Shown here: positions 33,842 through 44,599 of the stretch, one piece after another
Layout of the letters: the number at the start of each line of letters is the position of its first letter
Position numbering within the stretch: the stretch's first letter is position 1
Origin: Boesenbergia rotunda
Taxonomy: Eukaryota; Streptophyta; Magnoliopsida; Zingiberales; Zingiberaceae
Assembly (NCBI GenBank): GCA_024364735.1
Contig: JAGFNQ010000887.1
Location: 497,569 to 561,568, forward strand
Length of the DNA: 64,000 nucleotides
Direction: 5' to 3'
Notes under the pieces: generated by a model
The model's input: the letters and a program-made list of their open reading frames with translations, nothing else
The model's database searches: none
Told to the model about the DNA's origin: nothing
Made by a program: the position numbers and the translations under genes

Positions 33842-34425
33842 GATCATCTCTAATCACTAACACCAAATTTAATGTCATTTTCACATCAAAATGGTACAAT
33901 TTCAACACCAAACACTATTTCAACTCCAACCCATTCACACTATAAATCACACCAAAAGAATATTCCATAGAATATTCTATTTTTTTCTTATTCATTTATT
34001 CATAATTTAATTATCGATCTAAATTTTAATTTAGTAATTATTTTGAATATAATTATTATATTTAAAATTAATATTTTATTTATATTTAATATTTTTAAAA
34101 AAATTACATCGAATTAATATTATTAAATACTTATGGATAAAATATTTATTATAAATTAATTTTTATTAATGATATTTATTAGTAATATAATATGTGTTAA
34201 TACGTATTCTATTTATTATTATATAGTATGATATTTATTAAATTTGATTATTATGTTAATAAAATATTAATATCACCAAATTTGGTGTTGCTACAGTGCA
34301 ACACCAAATTTGGTGATGTACTGTAGCAACACCAAATTTGGTGTTGCTTTTTGGTGACCGGTTGGAGAGTTTTGGTGTCAAAATCACACCATTTTTTGTG
34401 GGATGGTACTCGGTTGGAGTTGCCC
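33842..34425. mobile_element. Tourist/Harbinger-type MITE with TTA target duplication
   Basis: Inserted between TTA at 33,839-33,841 and TTA at 34,426-34,428. The right terminus, read inward, is GGGCAACTCCAACCG, and the left terminus GATCATCTCTAATC is a partial match. Removing it rejoins the interrupted copy of a local tandem duplication (GATGGAGGTTAG then GAAGATAATTTC), which confirms the borders. The core (34,265-34,350) has three CACCAAATTTGGTG palindromes. It lies about 1.4 kb upstream of the CIPK24 start. Confidence 0.78.
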
Positions 34426-34770
34426 TTAGGAAGATAATTTCTTTTGAATTTGATGGAGAATTTAATATTCGATCTGAATAAAAGAAAATATAAAAGAATT
34501 ATTAATATTCAATATCAGACTTAAATATTCCATTTTTATTAGTTGAATAAAAATTAAAAAAAATTATTAGAATAGAAAATATTTAATTTTTTAATAAATA
34601 TGAATAAAGATGGATATTATAAAATCTGATCCAAATCTAGCCATCATTCCTTTTCATGAAAAATTATCATAATAATGGCCGTGCTCATATTTTCATGATT
34701 TTTTTAAGGCTCAAAAGACCAGTTTAGTGAAATATATTAGACAATGATTAAAAGGAGAGTTCATAAATAC

Positions 34771-35403
34771 ATTGAAGATGATCCTGTCGCGAAGTGGGGT
34801 GACTGTCTCATGGGCCAGACGGGCCTCCCGGGTGGCACGAGCCATCGAGGTGGCCGGGTGCGGACCGCGTCTTGCCACGTTCCTTACAAAACAGCGACCG
34901 TCAGTAAACCCGCTGGGGGAATCCCCGGTCAGGCACTCCAACGGTCAAGTCAATCTCTCATGACAGATGAGCGGAAACTGAATCGAAATGTGGCAAAGGA
35001 TGCGAGAACTCGCGCACATGTACTTGCGGTAGGGGGAGTGTCAAGCTTATATAACCGGGGGAGCTGACAACTCTTATTGTACTGACGGGATAGGAGTGCG
35101 GTAGTTGTCAGCTCGCATGGAGCACTGGAGCGGCGCGACATAGAGCGGGGTGCTTGAGCAGTACGTGAGTGTTGGGTGCGCAGTACGAGGGTACTGGATA
35201 GACGGATTAACTGCATAGGGATGTCAGAGGTGGGTAAGGTATGAGGAACCCCGTTAGCAGGATCGTACCATGGATGTACTGACGTGAAGGGGCGTAGGGG
35301 CGGGATAGCCCGTACCCCGAGCGCCGACTCGTGGATCCGAGTGCTGAAGACCGAGTCGGGTAAGGACCAGTGAGCGTGGGCAGCCACGCGTCCGACTGGT
35401 AAC
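34771..35403 (+). repeat. GC-rich repeat family R1, copy 1, left part
   Basis: Shares with 41,880-42,530 the string of blocks GATCCTGTCGCGAAG, GACCGTCAGTAAACCCGC, CTTATATAACCGGGGGAGCT and GCGCAGGGTACG in the same order and orientation. The TATATA box followed by GGGGGAGCTGAC suggests LTR promoter sequence, but no TG/CA borders, primer site or coding region could be shown. Several overlapping open frames here are by-products of GC content. Confidence 0.6.
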
Positions 35404-37139
35404 TGTTGGAAATTCTAGGCCGCAAAAACCGCTTTTTGCGTTGCGGAAACCCCAGAAGTTCGGCCACGGATCCGTGCGAACATAAAATAAATTACGAGTA
35501 CGAGTTTAATCTACATTAGATCTACATGATAAGAATCATTACCCTTGACGCGTAGCCCTTCGCTTTCCCGCTTGTCCAAAAGGCCGCCGGATCTCGTAGA
35601 GTATCAAAGCAGACACTCCTCTATACGTATCCACGCGAACAAATGAAGATGGATCAAAACCTTAGGTGTGCTAGCACCCTATAGGTTTCGGCCAAGAGGA
35701 GAGGTCGAAGAAGCACTCCAACCGAAAAACAAGAGAGAAGAAGAAAAGCCTCACACACAAAAATGAAACAAAACATAGGTTTTGTTCCCACATGGTGGCC
35801 GGCCACTTAATGGCCATTAATGGCCATTAGGTGGCCGGCCATAATGGCTATTAAGTGCCATTAGGTGGCCTTCCATATCCCCTTTCAATTTGAATTCAAA
35901 ATTCAAATGGGGGGAAAACCAAGTCATCACTTGGTCAAACAAAGGTGAGGTGGGTTTTGGTCAAGTCAAACTTGCCTTTTATGGACTTTCCATAAATAGT
36001 CAAGTCAAACTTGACTCCATTTCTTCTCCCATGTCAAGTCTAACTTGAAGTGGAACCAAGTCAAGTCAAACTTGATTTGGATTTAGGTCAAGTCAAACTT
36101 GCCTTTTATGGACTTTCCATATTTAGCCAAGTCAAACTTGACTTCAATTTTTCTCCATCTATTTGTTCTTTGCGTGTGACCCTATAGGTTCTTGTAACGT
36201 TGGCAATGCTTCTAACCTCTTAGAAACATAAGCAATGAGCGGTATCTAGCAACACATCATTGCTACCCAAGTTACAAGAATGTTGAGATCCAACATCACC
36301 TTGTGACTAATAATTGTGACTCTCACAATATATGATAATGTCCCTCTATCCTTGATATCTAGATTGACTCAATTGAGGCATAGACCGTGTCATCCTCGAG
36401 TCAATCTATATCTTGAACTCCAAGTAGACTCACACTAATCAAGTGAGCTCAATATCTCATATTGACTCACTTGGGCATGGCCATGCACTTTGTGGTCTCA
36501 CTCTATCAAGAATACGATATCGCTCCCGTCATATAGGAGGGATAGATCCCATCTACATCACTCACATCCCTCTCCATAATTTGTTACATACCCAGTAATC
36601 GCCTTTATAGTCCACCCATTTACGGGTGACGTTTGACGAAGCCAAAGTACGCAACTCCTTATGTAGGAATCCATGGTGACTTCAGGTCCAAGGACTAATA
36701 GTCATACTAATAGCCACATGAGAAAGTATATGACACTCATATAACGATCCATGATACTTTCTCATGGCGGGTCATTCAATATACATTCTCTAATGCATAC
36801 CCATGTGTCAACTTGATATCTCTATATCCATGACTTATGAGATCAAGTCATCATGTTGACCTACATGCTAGTCTCTACGTATTAACATTGTCCCTGAATG
36901 TTAATACTCGACTAGGAATAATTTAGAGTAGTGTTCTCCATATCATCTCACTATCGATTCAACCAATCGATTGATATAGATAAGAACCTTCTACTCAAGG
37001 ACATTATTATACTTAGCTAATTGGCACAAATACACGTAAGTATAATAACCATAAACCATGCCTTTATTTATACATAGGAATATGATACAAATTAGTCCAT
37101 ACAATCATTACATGATCGGCTCTAGGGCTCTCACCAACA
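35404..37139. mobile_element. Solo LTR (Copia-type) with GTAAC target duplication
   Basis: 1,736 bp, starting TGTTGGAAATTCTAGGCC and ending GGCTCTCACCAACA, flanked by perfect GTAAC copies (35,399-35,403 and 37,140-37,144). No interior and no second LTR, so it is a product of LTR-LTR recombination. Inside are GGTGGCCGGCCA palindromes (35,795-35,850) and repeated AAGTCAAACTTGACTT-type units (35,930-36,160). Confidence 0.85.
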
Positions 37140-37512
37140 GTAACGAGGGAGCGCAGGGTACGTCCTGAGTTGGGGGGTTACCGCGGGCTGTTTACCTGAC
37201 CCGAGTAGGACATCCAGCCTGCGTGATGGTAGGAGAAAGATTCGGCCGCCCTTATCGGTAGCCCGCTAAACCCCACCCTTCCTCTTTCTTTTGGAGGGGC
37301 CTACAAGCATGGGGTCTTACCCGTCGATTCTGCTGCTAACCTGTCTACTAAGCCTTCTTGGTGCCAGGCTAGCCGATGGACCTGGCCGATGTCCCTATCT
37401 GTAGGCAAGATCGGGATCAGAAGAGAACCGACATGATTGATAGAAAAGTTTAATTGTTGTCAGTAGGTCTTCTTGAGAATAATAGAATCTTAAAAAAAAA
37501 AAAAAAAAAAAA
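37140..37512 (+). repeat. R1 copy 1, right part, ending in a 21-bp poly(A)
   Basis: Continues R1 after the solo LTR. The stretch GCGCAGGGTACGTCCTGAGT matches 42,479-42,500, and a CT- and GC-rich tail runs to about 37,440, then an A21 run at 37,492-37,512. The poly(A) could be the 3' end of a retroposed unit or an unrelated microsatellite. Confidence 0.5.
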
Positions 37513-38304
37513 GCATAACAACAAAAGGAAGCAAAAGTGATCAAAAAAAATTATAGTCTTTACGTGGAACAAGTGGACTCAACAACTCCAAAGTTTAAAA
37601 TTAATAATGAGTTTAGCTCCAGAATTGTAAAAGATAAGAAACAGTATAATTATTTTAAACAGGAAAAATCCTAAGAGATTCCTAATCTCAATTCTTTGTT
37701 AAAAAAGAGTAGAAGAGAACAGACGAAGAAAATGCCGGATAATTACCAACTTCAATGCCTTATTAAACAATTTTAAATTTTGAATGTGTTGATCTTCATA
37801 TCTCAACCTGACATACGTATTCATCTTCTGCCCAAAATCTACTGGTACTCGTACAAAACCGGATTATGAATCCGATCTCAATCAGAGAAGATGACTCCAA
37901 TTCAGCATTAGGAATCATATGAATCCAGAAAGCAATTGCTCTTCTAAGTTCTCAACTGCGGAGAAGGAAACAAAAAGTCGAATTGCTGCGTCAAAATGAA
38001 TGAAACAAGAAAAAAGAGAAAGCGCGACTGCAACTCTTGCTACCTTCATACTTCCAGTCGCCGAAAGAAAAAATTGCAATACAGTAAAGTCAATATACAC
38101 TTGATCGACCAGCATAATTCCTATCAACCAACAAGGGAGAAAGAAAAGAAGCTTTCTTGTACTCAAAACCCCTGTATACTACATCAGACCACACTCTCAC
38201 ACACACAAAAACAAAAAGCAATTTGGTTACTCTGCGTCTTATTTCAAAAGAAGAAAAAGAAGGAGAAGCGAAAGAGGAACCAGATCTCTGCGTGTACTCG
38301 GAGT

Positions 38305-38508
38305 TCATCTACCTAAGGCGCGGGACACAACGGCGAGGATCCGGAGGACTCCGAGGCGGATCTGCGGGTACGCCCGCTGCGAGTACACAGTGACGTCCCT
38401 GACGAACATCTCCAAGACCTGCATAAAGGGGTTGAGGGTTCGTATAGGCGGCACGTAGAGCGTCAGCGGCGCCGCAGAGAACGCCACCGCGAACAGCAAT
38501 TGCAGCAT
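38305..38508 (-). CDS. Small hydrophobic protein, 67 aa, unknown function
   Basis: ATG at 38,508, TGA at 38,305-38,307. The protein starts MLQLLFAVAFSAAPLTLYVP, a likely signal anchor or single membrane segment (residues 1-20), followed by PIRTLNPFMQVLEMFVRDV and a basic C-terminus ending VSRALGR. GC-rich coding sequence stands out from AT-rich flanks, and a GC-rich leader continues to about 38,760. I have a general impression of a conserved short plant protein of this type but cannot name a family. Single exon; no neighbour suggests a pathway. Confidence 0.6.
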   Translation of the reverse strand: MLQLLFAVAFSAAPLTLYVPPIRTLNPFMQVLEMFVRDVTVYSQRAYPQIRLGVLRILAVVSRALGR

Positions 38509-38779
38509 CGAATTAACGATCAGTTTCCCCCCTTTTCCTTTAACCTAAATCGAGATTGGCGAAGAAGCGAGCCGAGTCAACCGACGAAAGGGAACGGAGA
38601 GTTGAGGAACGAAGAGGCAAAGGGAGCTGCTCTCTCGATCAATGCGCTCGGGGACCGTCGGTGGACCTCGAGATGAGGACGTCGGCAACACAAGGTCTTC
38701 GTTCTTGAACCGAAATCTCCAACCTACCCGTCATCGCACATCCGACATCTGACCATTGCAAGGCCATAATTTATCAGAC

Positions 38780-39595
38780 AAGCGGTTGGAGCAGAAGGGG
38801 GTATAAAAATATATAATCGGCGATTTTCTGCTAACTATTTTAATATATATCATATTTTTTAAATATGATTTTTCTAAAATTATTTTATAAATATAAATTT
38901 TTTATTTTTGAGAAAAAAATTATTTTTTAAATTTATATTTATTTTATGATATAAATGTTTTATTAATTAAATACCTTATTTCTTTCAATTTTATAAAGGC
39001 GAATTAAAAGTAACTTTGAATTGATAATAATTTTTTTTAAAAAAACTTTGGTTCGGCGGTCTAAAAGAAGAAATAAGATAAGGTCCCAGCGCAAAGCAGT
39101 TCCATTTGCAGTTGAGAAAGGCAGTTCGCAGTTGGGAAGACGACGAGTGAACGGGATCAACAAAAAAAAAGAATAATTAAAGATAAAGATGCCATTTCAT
39201 TTTTTTTTAAAATCCTTTAAATGATTATAAATATACAACCGGTGAACAGTCATCTAGACGAGGCCGGATCCACATAGGATTCCTGTTTCTCTATCCGACT
39301 CGTCGACTTGTCCGATCGTCAATCGAATATTATCGACGACTTTTGACCGTCGTCTTGAATAAAATTATACCTTGGAAGTACGATGATCCGTCGGGTATGA
39401 TCGCAATTACGATCTCATCGTATCATCATCGAATCCGACGAGATTATAATACGGCGATTACAACTGATTCACTATTATTCCAGGATATCATTTGATTCGG
39501 AACGACGATCAAAATTTATTAATAGTGTATGATCGTCGATCGGACGACTCATCGATCATTGTCGACCAGTACGTGACAGGCGGGACAGTGTCTGC
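38780..39595. other. AT-rich spacer
   Basis: No gene seen. From 39,250 to 39,590 the sequence becomes rich in TCGTCG/GACGA words, with no open frame I can support. Confidence 0.6.
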
Positions 39596-39603
39596 ATCCA
39601 GAC

Positions 39604-40027
39604 TAGGGATGACAATGGGTCGGGTTCAGGTCGGATTCTATATCCTCCATACCCATACCCATCGGGTATCGGATATCATCGGGTATACCCATACCCATTA
39701 AAGGATCGGATATCTTGTATACTAATAATTTTTTTTCTTTCTATCCAACTATATCATTGAACAAAAGTACAATATAATTAACATTAAAGTTTAAAAAAAT
39801 ATATATCTATAATTTTAAAAATAGATTCAACCTATATATAATCTATTTCTAACATTACTACAAATTATTAGTAGATTTTGGAAAAAAAATCTTTAATGTA
39901 TATATGTATTTTTTATTTAATCGGGTATTCGGGTCGGATATCAGGTATTAATAGTCCCTTCATATCCTCCTCCATTCGAGTCGGATATCGGATTCTTCGT
40001 CGGATTCGGGTGAAATTGTCATCCCTA
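39604..40027. mobile_element. hAT-type MITE
   Basis: 424 bp with terminal inverted repeats TAGGGATGACAAT and ATTGTCATCCCTA. Flanks ATCCAGAC (left) and ATCAGAC (right) are an 8-bp target duplication with one base lost. The inside holds repeated CGGGTATCGGATATC and CCCATACCCAT words on both sides of an AT-rich core. It belongs to the common plant GGGATGACAATGGGTCGGG type and carries no transposase. It lies 315 bp downstream of the end of the cysteine-rich peptide gene. Confidence 0.85.
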
Positions 40028-40341
40028 ATCAGACGGTGCGGGAGACTTGGAGAGCTGACGTAGGCTTTAGATACGACCTGTTGATGGGGTCCACTGTAAG
40101 TTTCAGTTGATGGTTGGCTGGCGATGATTTGAAGTGATATTTTTTACAAACAATAATAAGAATTCAATTAATATCGAATTCACATATATAGAAAAAAATT
40201 TATAGAATCGAATCAACTAGCAAACATACAAAATATAAGATCAATTAAAGATCGAAGCAATAAAAAAAAATGTCATGAGTTTCTGGATAAATCCACAAAA
40301 AATTATTTATTCCTCCTCGTGGATGTATAGCTTAGAAGTGG

Positions 40342-40551
40342 TTAATGTCCGTCGTTGGACAATATGTGGTCTTTGGGAGTGATGCAGGCTTGGGAGCACA
40401 TGGTGGCGCAGGCCACATTGCCGATCTTTCCGTTGGCGCAGCGGTCGTAGCAGTCGGTGAAGCAGCCGAAGGCGTTGGCGGCCGGTGCTGACGACGCCAC
40501 GAGCACGGCGACGAGGAGGAAGGCGACGACGGCCATCTTGAGGCTTGCCAT
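40342..40551 (-). CDS. Secreted six-cysteine peptide, Ole e 6-like
   Basis: 69-aa preprotein with ATG at 40,551 and TAA at 40,342-40,344. Residues 1-27 (MASLKMAVVAFLLVAVLVAS, then SAPAANA) are a classic signal peptide with cleavage after ANA. The mature part starts FGCFTDCYDRCANGKIG and has spacing C-x3-C-x3-C-x9-C-x3-C-x3-C, exactly the pattern I know for the olive pollen protein Ole e 6. By inference it is an apoplastic, disulfide-stabilised helical hairpin peptide; function in this family is not established. A TATA box and G-box lie upstream. Plant thionin-like peptides are the alternative class. Confidence 0.82.
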   Translation of the reverse strand: MASLKMAVVAFLLVAVLVASSAPAANAFGCFTDCYDRCANGKIGNVACATMCSQACITPKDHILSNDGH

Positions 40552-40636
40552 GGTCTGCGAAGATGTATATGTGGACGTGAGGCACTCGTCGAGAGGTTGA
40601 CGAAGGCGATTAATATTCCATTGTTGGCTGATGCTT

Positions 40637-40644
40637 TATTTATA
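40637..40644 (-). promoter_or_regulatory. TATA box of the six-cysteine peptide gene
   Basis: TATAAATA on the minus strand, about 86 bp upstream of the ATG, placing the transcription start near 40,610 and giving a leader of about 60 nt. Confidence 0.7.
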
Positions 40645-40747
40645 GTGAGGTGGGGTCCGTGGGGAGAGGGGTCGCGTGGTGGAGATTGGAGTTGACTATA
40701 AATCGGGTGGTAGGGAAGCTTATTGGGCATGCTTTGCGTAGACACGC

Positions 40748-40753
40748 CACGTG
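40748..40753 (-). promoter_or_regulatory. G-box CACGTG
   Basis: Palindromic CACGTG within GCCACGTGTATA, about 105 bp upstream of the TATA box. G-boxes bind bZIP/bHLH factors; an ABRE-like context would fit stress or developmental control, but that is inference. Confidence 0.5.
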
Positions 40754-40779
40754 TATATGTCTCGAATCAATTAATTATA

Positions 40780-41480
40780 TTATATTAAAAATACAGATAC
40801 CAAAATAAAGATATTTCTGTGCTTTCAAACATGAAAGAAGAAAATTCTGAAGCATTAAGAGCGTGGATTTTCTGTTTTCCATTTTATTTTTTTGAATTTT
40901 TATTTTTTTTATTTTTAAAAATAATTTTATTTTATTCTCTAATTTTTTTAAAAAATAGTATATTATTTTTTTAAATTAGTATGAAAAATATAAATCAAAT
41001 ATGTTTTTTTAAAAATTATATTTTTTAAGAAAAAAAATGAAGATGAAAAATAATAATCAAATGTTCATAGACGTTTAGTTTATTTCATTTTTTATTTTTA
41101 TTTTTTTAAAAAAAATATTTTTTATTTTAAAAAAATGACTTTATGTCATTATGTAATTTTTCCAAAAACGTTATATTTTTTTTAAAAAATAAATTTAGAA
41201 AATAAAAATCAAATATATTTTTTTATAAAAAATAAACATATTAAACACAAAGTTTCTATTGCCTTCGGTTAATATTTACGTGTCAGGTGAAAACAGAAGA
41301 CGACGATTGGGTTGCCTATTAATTTTTTGACATTATTCCTCTTTCCTTTCCATGGAATCACACCCATTCTCGCGTTGACATCTTGTCTCATATTACTTTC
41401 TTTTTATTCTTCTTATGCCATCGTCTATGTTTATAAATACACATGCAGATTCATGATTGCTGGTGTTATTTGTGTTCGAT
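40780..41480. other. AT-rich spacer with degenerate T-rich MITE relics
   Basis: Two stretches (40,855-41,070 and 41,075-41,250) share the ATTTTCTATTTTCATTTT cadence of the intron-1 inverted-repeat element and are probably decayed copies. No gene. Confidence 0.4.
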
Positions 41481-41701
41481 CGAATTAAGAGACAATGGGC
41501 GAAGCAAATCGAGTCGAAAGTTCAAGGGTAATTCTCAAGTCCTTTTTTATTACCATTATTCATCAGAGATGCTGTCCTCAGGCTGAGAAGAACAGCGCAT
41601 CGTCGAGGTGGACTTGGAGAAGACTTGAAGCAGTCACAACGAATAATGCATCACAACTGTCGACTCATGGAAGACTTAGAATTGTGTCACCAACTCCCTA
41701 A
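41432..41701 (+). CDS. Doubtful short gene with TATA box
   Basis: TATAAATA at 41,432-41,439 precedes an ATG at 41,495 by 56 bp. The frame MGEANRVESSRVILKSFFIT continues to a stop at 41,701 (68 codons). The product has no recognisable domain. A GT-AG pair inside would remove only 39 nt, too short for a plant intron. It may be the remnant of a gene whose body was lost. Confidence 0.2.
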
Positions 41702-41879
41702 AATAGAAATAGCCAAGTGAAAAAGGAACGTTAGAAACAAAGTCAGGGGCCCTGACACATGCACTCCGATGTTTAAGTCAGTCATTAATTTATGAAAAAA
41801 TGGAATGGAAAGCGGGAATTAGCAAAGAAAACTCATACATGTACCGTAGAGGAGAGACTCTTATTTATATGTAACACCC

Positions 41880-42530
41880 TTGGTGACCCTCCACCGTCAG
41901 GTGTAACATTGATCCTGTTGCGAAGCTAGATGGAATCCCCCAAGAGCGAGATGGTACCCCAGAGCGCTGCGAGCTGCTGAGGCTGGCTCCAATCTGTGGA
42001 AGGAAGATGACCGTTAGCAAATCCGCCGAGGAAGATCCCCCGTCAGGCCCTCCGATGATTAAGTCAGTATCCACAGGAATATAGCAGAGCAAAAGGAATA
42101 GCAGAAGACGAGAGCACGATTGCACATACCTGCGGAATGAGGAAGGGATTGACTTATATAGCCGGGGGAGCTGACAATCCCTGTCTACGTCGATCACTTG
42201 TCGGTACCTTCATGAGACAGGGATATGTGCTTGTCAGCTCATGGGAAAGCATCGATCGGCGCCGCGGCATGGCACGGGGTGCTCGGGCAGTACAGTGGTA
42301 CAGTGTCAGCGGGATATCCACGACGTGCGCTATGAGTGGGTAAGGTTGGCGTTGACTCCCGCGTTATGGTCGTACTTATGGTGTCCTGAAATGAAGGTGG
42401 AGTAAGGAAGGACCGGTCCAGAGACCGATTGCTGACTGGCTGGTCCGAGTGATATCGGACGGGTCGAGTGTAATATCGCAGGGTACGCCATGAGCTGGGA
42501 GTCACGGAGCTGTATCCGATAAGCCTGCTT
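41880..42530 (+). repeat. GC-rich repeat family R1, copy 2
   Basis: Same block order as 34,771-37,200: GATCCTGTTGCGAAG, AATCCGCCGAGGAAGATCCC, CTTATATAGCCGGGGGAGCT and CGCAGGGTACGCCATGAG. It stops at about 42,530. Same orientation as copy 1, with the two plant genes in between. Confidence 0.6.
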
Positions 42531-42564
42531 TCGAGTCTTCCGGTAAGAATATTATGGATAAGAA

Positions 42565-43090
42565 TATTTTGTTAAGAGCGATCGAGTCTGTTTTGGAGTT
42601 GAGAAAGTAAAAGGACACCCCCTTCAACTTCATCTTTCTCCATTAATGGAGGTATGAGAAGAGACACTCATTCACCTTCCTCCATTAATGGAGGTAGAGG
42701 AAGAAACTTAATTCTTCCTCTTATAAAATGTGTTAAGGTCATGAGGAAGACACACGCTATGTGTGTCTCGACGGCAATTAGATTTGATCGGGAGAGATAA
42801 GCTATGTGCGAGATATGTGTAAGGTCAATGAGAAAGGGTTTGTCTCCTGTGTGCAAGGTCTCGTGTGCAAGGTTCACCCATGTGCGCAGGAAGAAGAGGA
42901 GAACATCAAAGTTGAGGGAGTTGACTCGTGACTATTGGAAGTTGTTTAGATTTTGTGATCGCTCTTCTGACAACAAGAAAAGATAATTGCTTTTCTGACA
43001 AGGAAAAGATTAAGATCGCCCATACATTGATCACTATAAGTGCTTAATGGATTGATCTCATATTTTTGTCATAGATCTAATATCAATATC
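42565..43090 (+). mobile_element. LTR-like fragment followed by a primer-site-like ATATCAGAGC
   Basis: From about 42,570 (TTGTTAAGAGCGATCGAG) the sequence has CTCCATTAATGGAGG palindromes twice (42,639 and 42,691) and ends at AATATCAATATCAGAGCATG (43,078-43,097), similar to the end of a Copia LTR plus primer site. AGAGCGATC is mirrored by GATCGCTCT at 42,958-42,966. No coding interior follows; 43,100-43,600 shows nothing else. Confidence 0.35.
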
Positions 43091-43599
43091 AGAGCATGTT
43101 AGATTGAAAGAAGCATGAAAATTTCCTTTGTAATGAAATCCGTTTTGTGATGACTTTTTACATCGATCACTCCCTCTGTTCGCTTTGTTTGATAGGCGAA
43201 ATCACGACTGAGTTGTGATCAAAGGCTATTACCAAGACCCAATCGCAGCAACTACCTCCCACGGAGTTTGTCTACGTCTTCCGCTATCAACAGGATGGGA
43301 AATCGCAACTAGGTGTCACAGTTTCTTCCTAAGTCAATGACGGGCGGTGAGCGTTCACCACGAGGACTGATGTCATCCAGCAAGTGCATGGGAATGTCGT
43401 CGAGTAATAAAATATCGATCTACAAAGACTGTTGATTAAGTACCAGTTGAGTCTATAAGGTAAGCTATATAGACGATCATAGGGTTGGTTTCTAGAAGCT
43501 TACTAGAGAGAGGAAGGAGAAGAGGAGAGAGGAATAGAGAGTTGATCTTTAGAGAAGGGTTGGATGGGTAGAATCTAGAATTTCAATTTCACTACAATG

Positions 43600-44560
43600 C
43601 TAGTTGATGCCCTATGGATCGTTCATATCATAATCTCCATGTCTATGTTCTTGTAAAGATTCTAACTAGGTACCGGTGTTAACCTTACAGAAGTGCACCA
43701 AAGTACTTCCCCCTTGGCTATTAAATATCATTAAGTAGAGTAGATAACCTAGAGAGTCCGGTTAAAGATAACATTTTGTCACTAAAGGCCCCGGTCATAC
43801 GTCTCTAGATTACACTAAATACTTCCTAACACTGGATAGGGAGAACCCCATTAAATAGTATTAACTAATCTCTTGAAAAGGATTGACTTCTATTTCGAAA
43901 CAATGCCTAAGGTCAAACCCTTACAACTACATATATTCACCATACAAACATTACAATAAATACATACAAGACACAATACACATAGAACAAAACAACTAAC
44001 ACTTCATTGAATATGGAAATGCACAAATACATAGTTTATACATCAACATCACACAGTAGCTACTTCCTGCATCCTAAATATGAAGAACTACTCCATTGCA
44101 AAGGTAGAAACAACAAGAAGACAAAACAAAATCATCTACAACCCTAAACAAAGAGAGAAGAGGATGTTTATCATTGATGCGCAGGACTTCTTGGAGGATC
44201 TCCTCGCTCCGGAGGTGGAAGAATCATGGAGGAGGCAACGACGTTGCCCTAGGGTGTCCCCTAGAGGGGAGAAGCCTTCCCCCTCACGGTCGCGCACCGG
44301 GGAGGTGGGGGGGGTGCGGATCCCTTGTCATGAGCCTCACTGTCAGGGGGTTGTAGATTTGCATTTGCACCCCTTGTCATGCCACTTTTGGCCAAGGGAC
44401 ACGGGGTTGTGCCCTGGCCTATAGGTGGGCAGCACGAGGGGGTGCAGGGTGGCACGACCTTGGGGCACGGGGTGTGCAAATCTGCACACCCCTAGGGCAT
44501 GGGGTGTGTCAATATGCACACCCCTTCATAATCTTACTTGGAAGCAAGACACTTAATGTC
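43600..44560. other. Spacer or LTR material, GC-rich from 44,190
   Basis: No supported gene. 44,260-44,530 is very GC-rich with runs such as GGTGGGGGGGGTGC and repeated GGGGTGTGC words, probably the outer part of the LTR that ends at 45,424. Confidence 0.4.
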
Positions 44561-44599
44561 TCCCCTTTTTGTTTGTCAAGATGCTAATTTCTTGAGTTT

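Noticed and set aside
34744..35467. Several overlapping frames of 60-145 codons in R1
   Set aside because: Open in several frames on both strands because of GC content; the other R1 copy does not preserve any of them.
44080..44479. 114-codon and neighbouring frames
   Set aside because: GC-rich LTR-like sequence with G runs; no conserved domain and both strands open.
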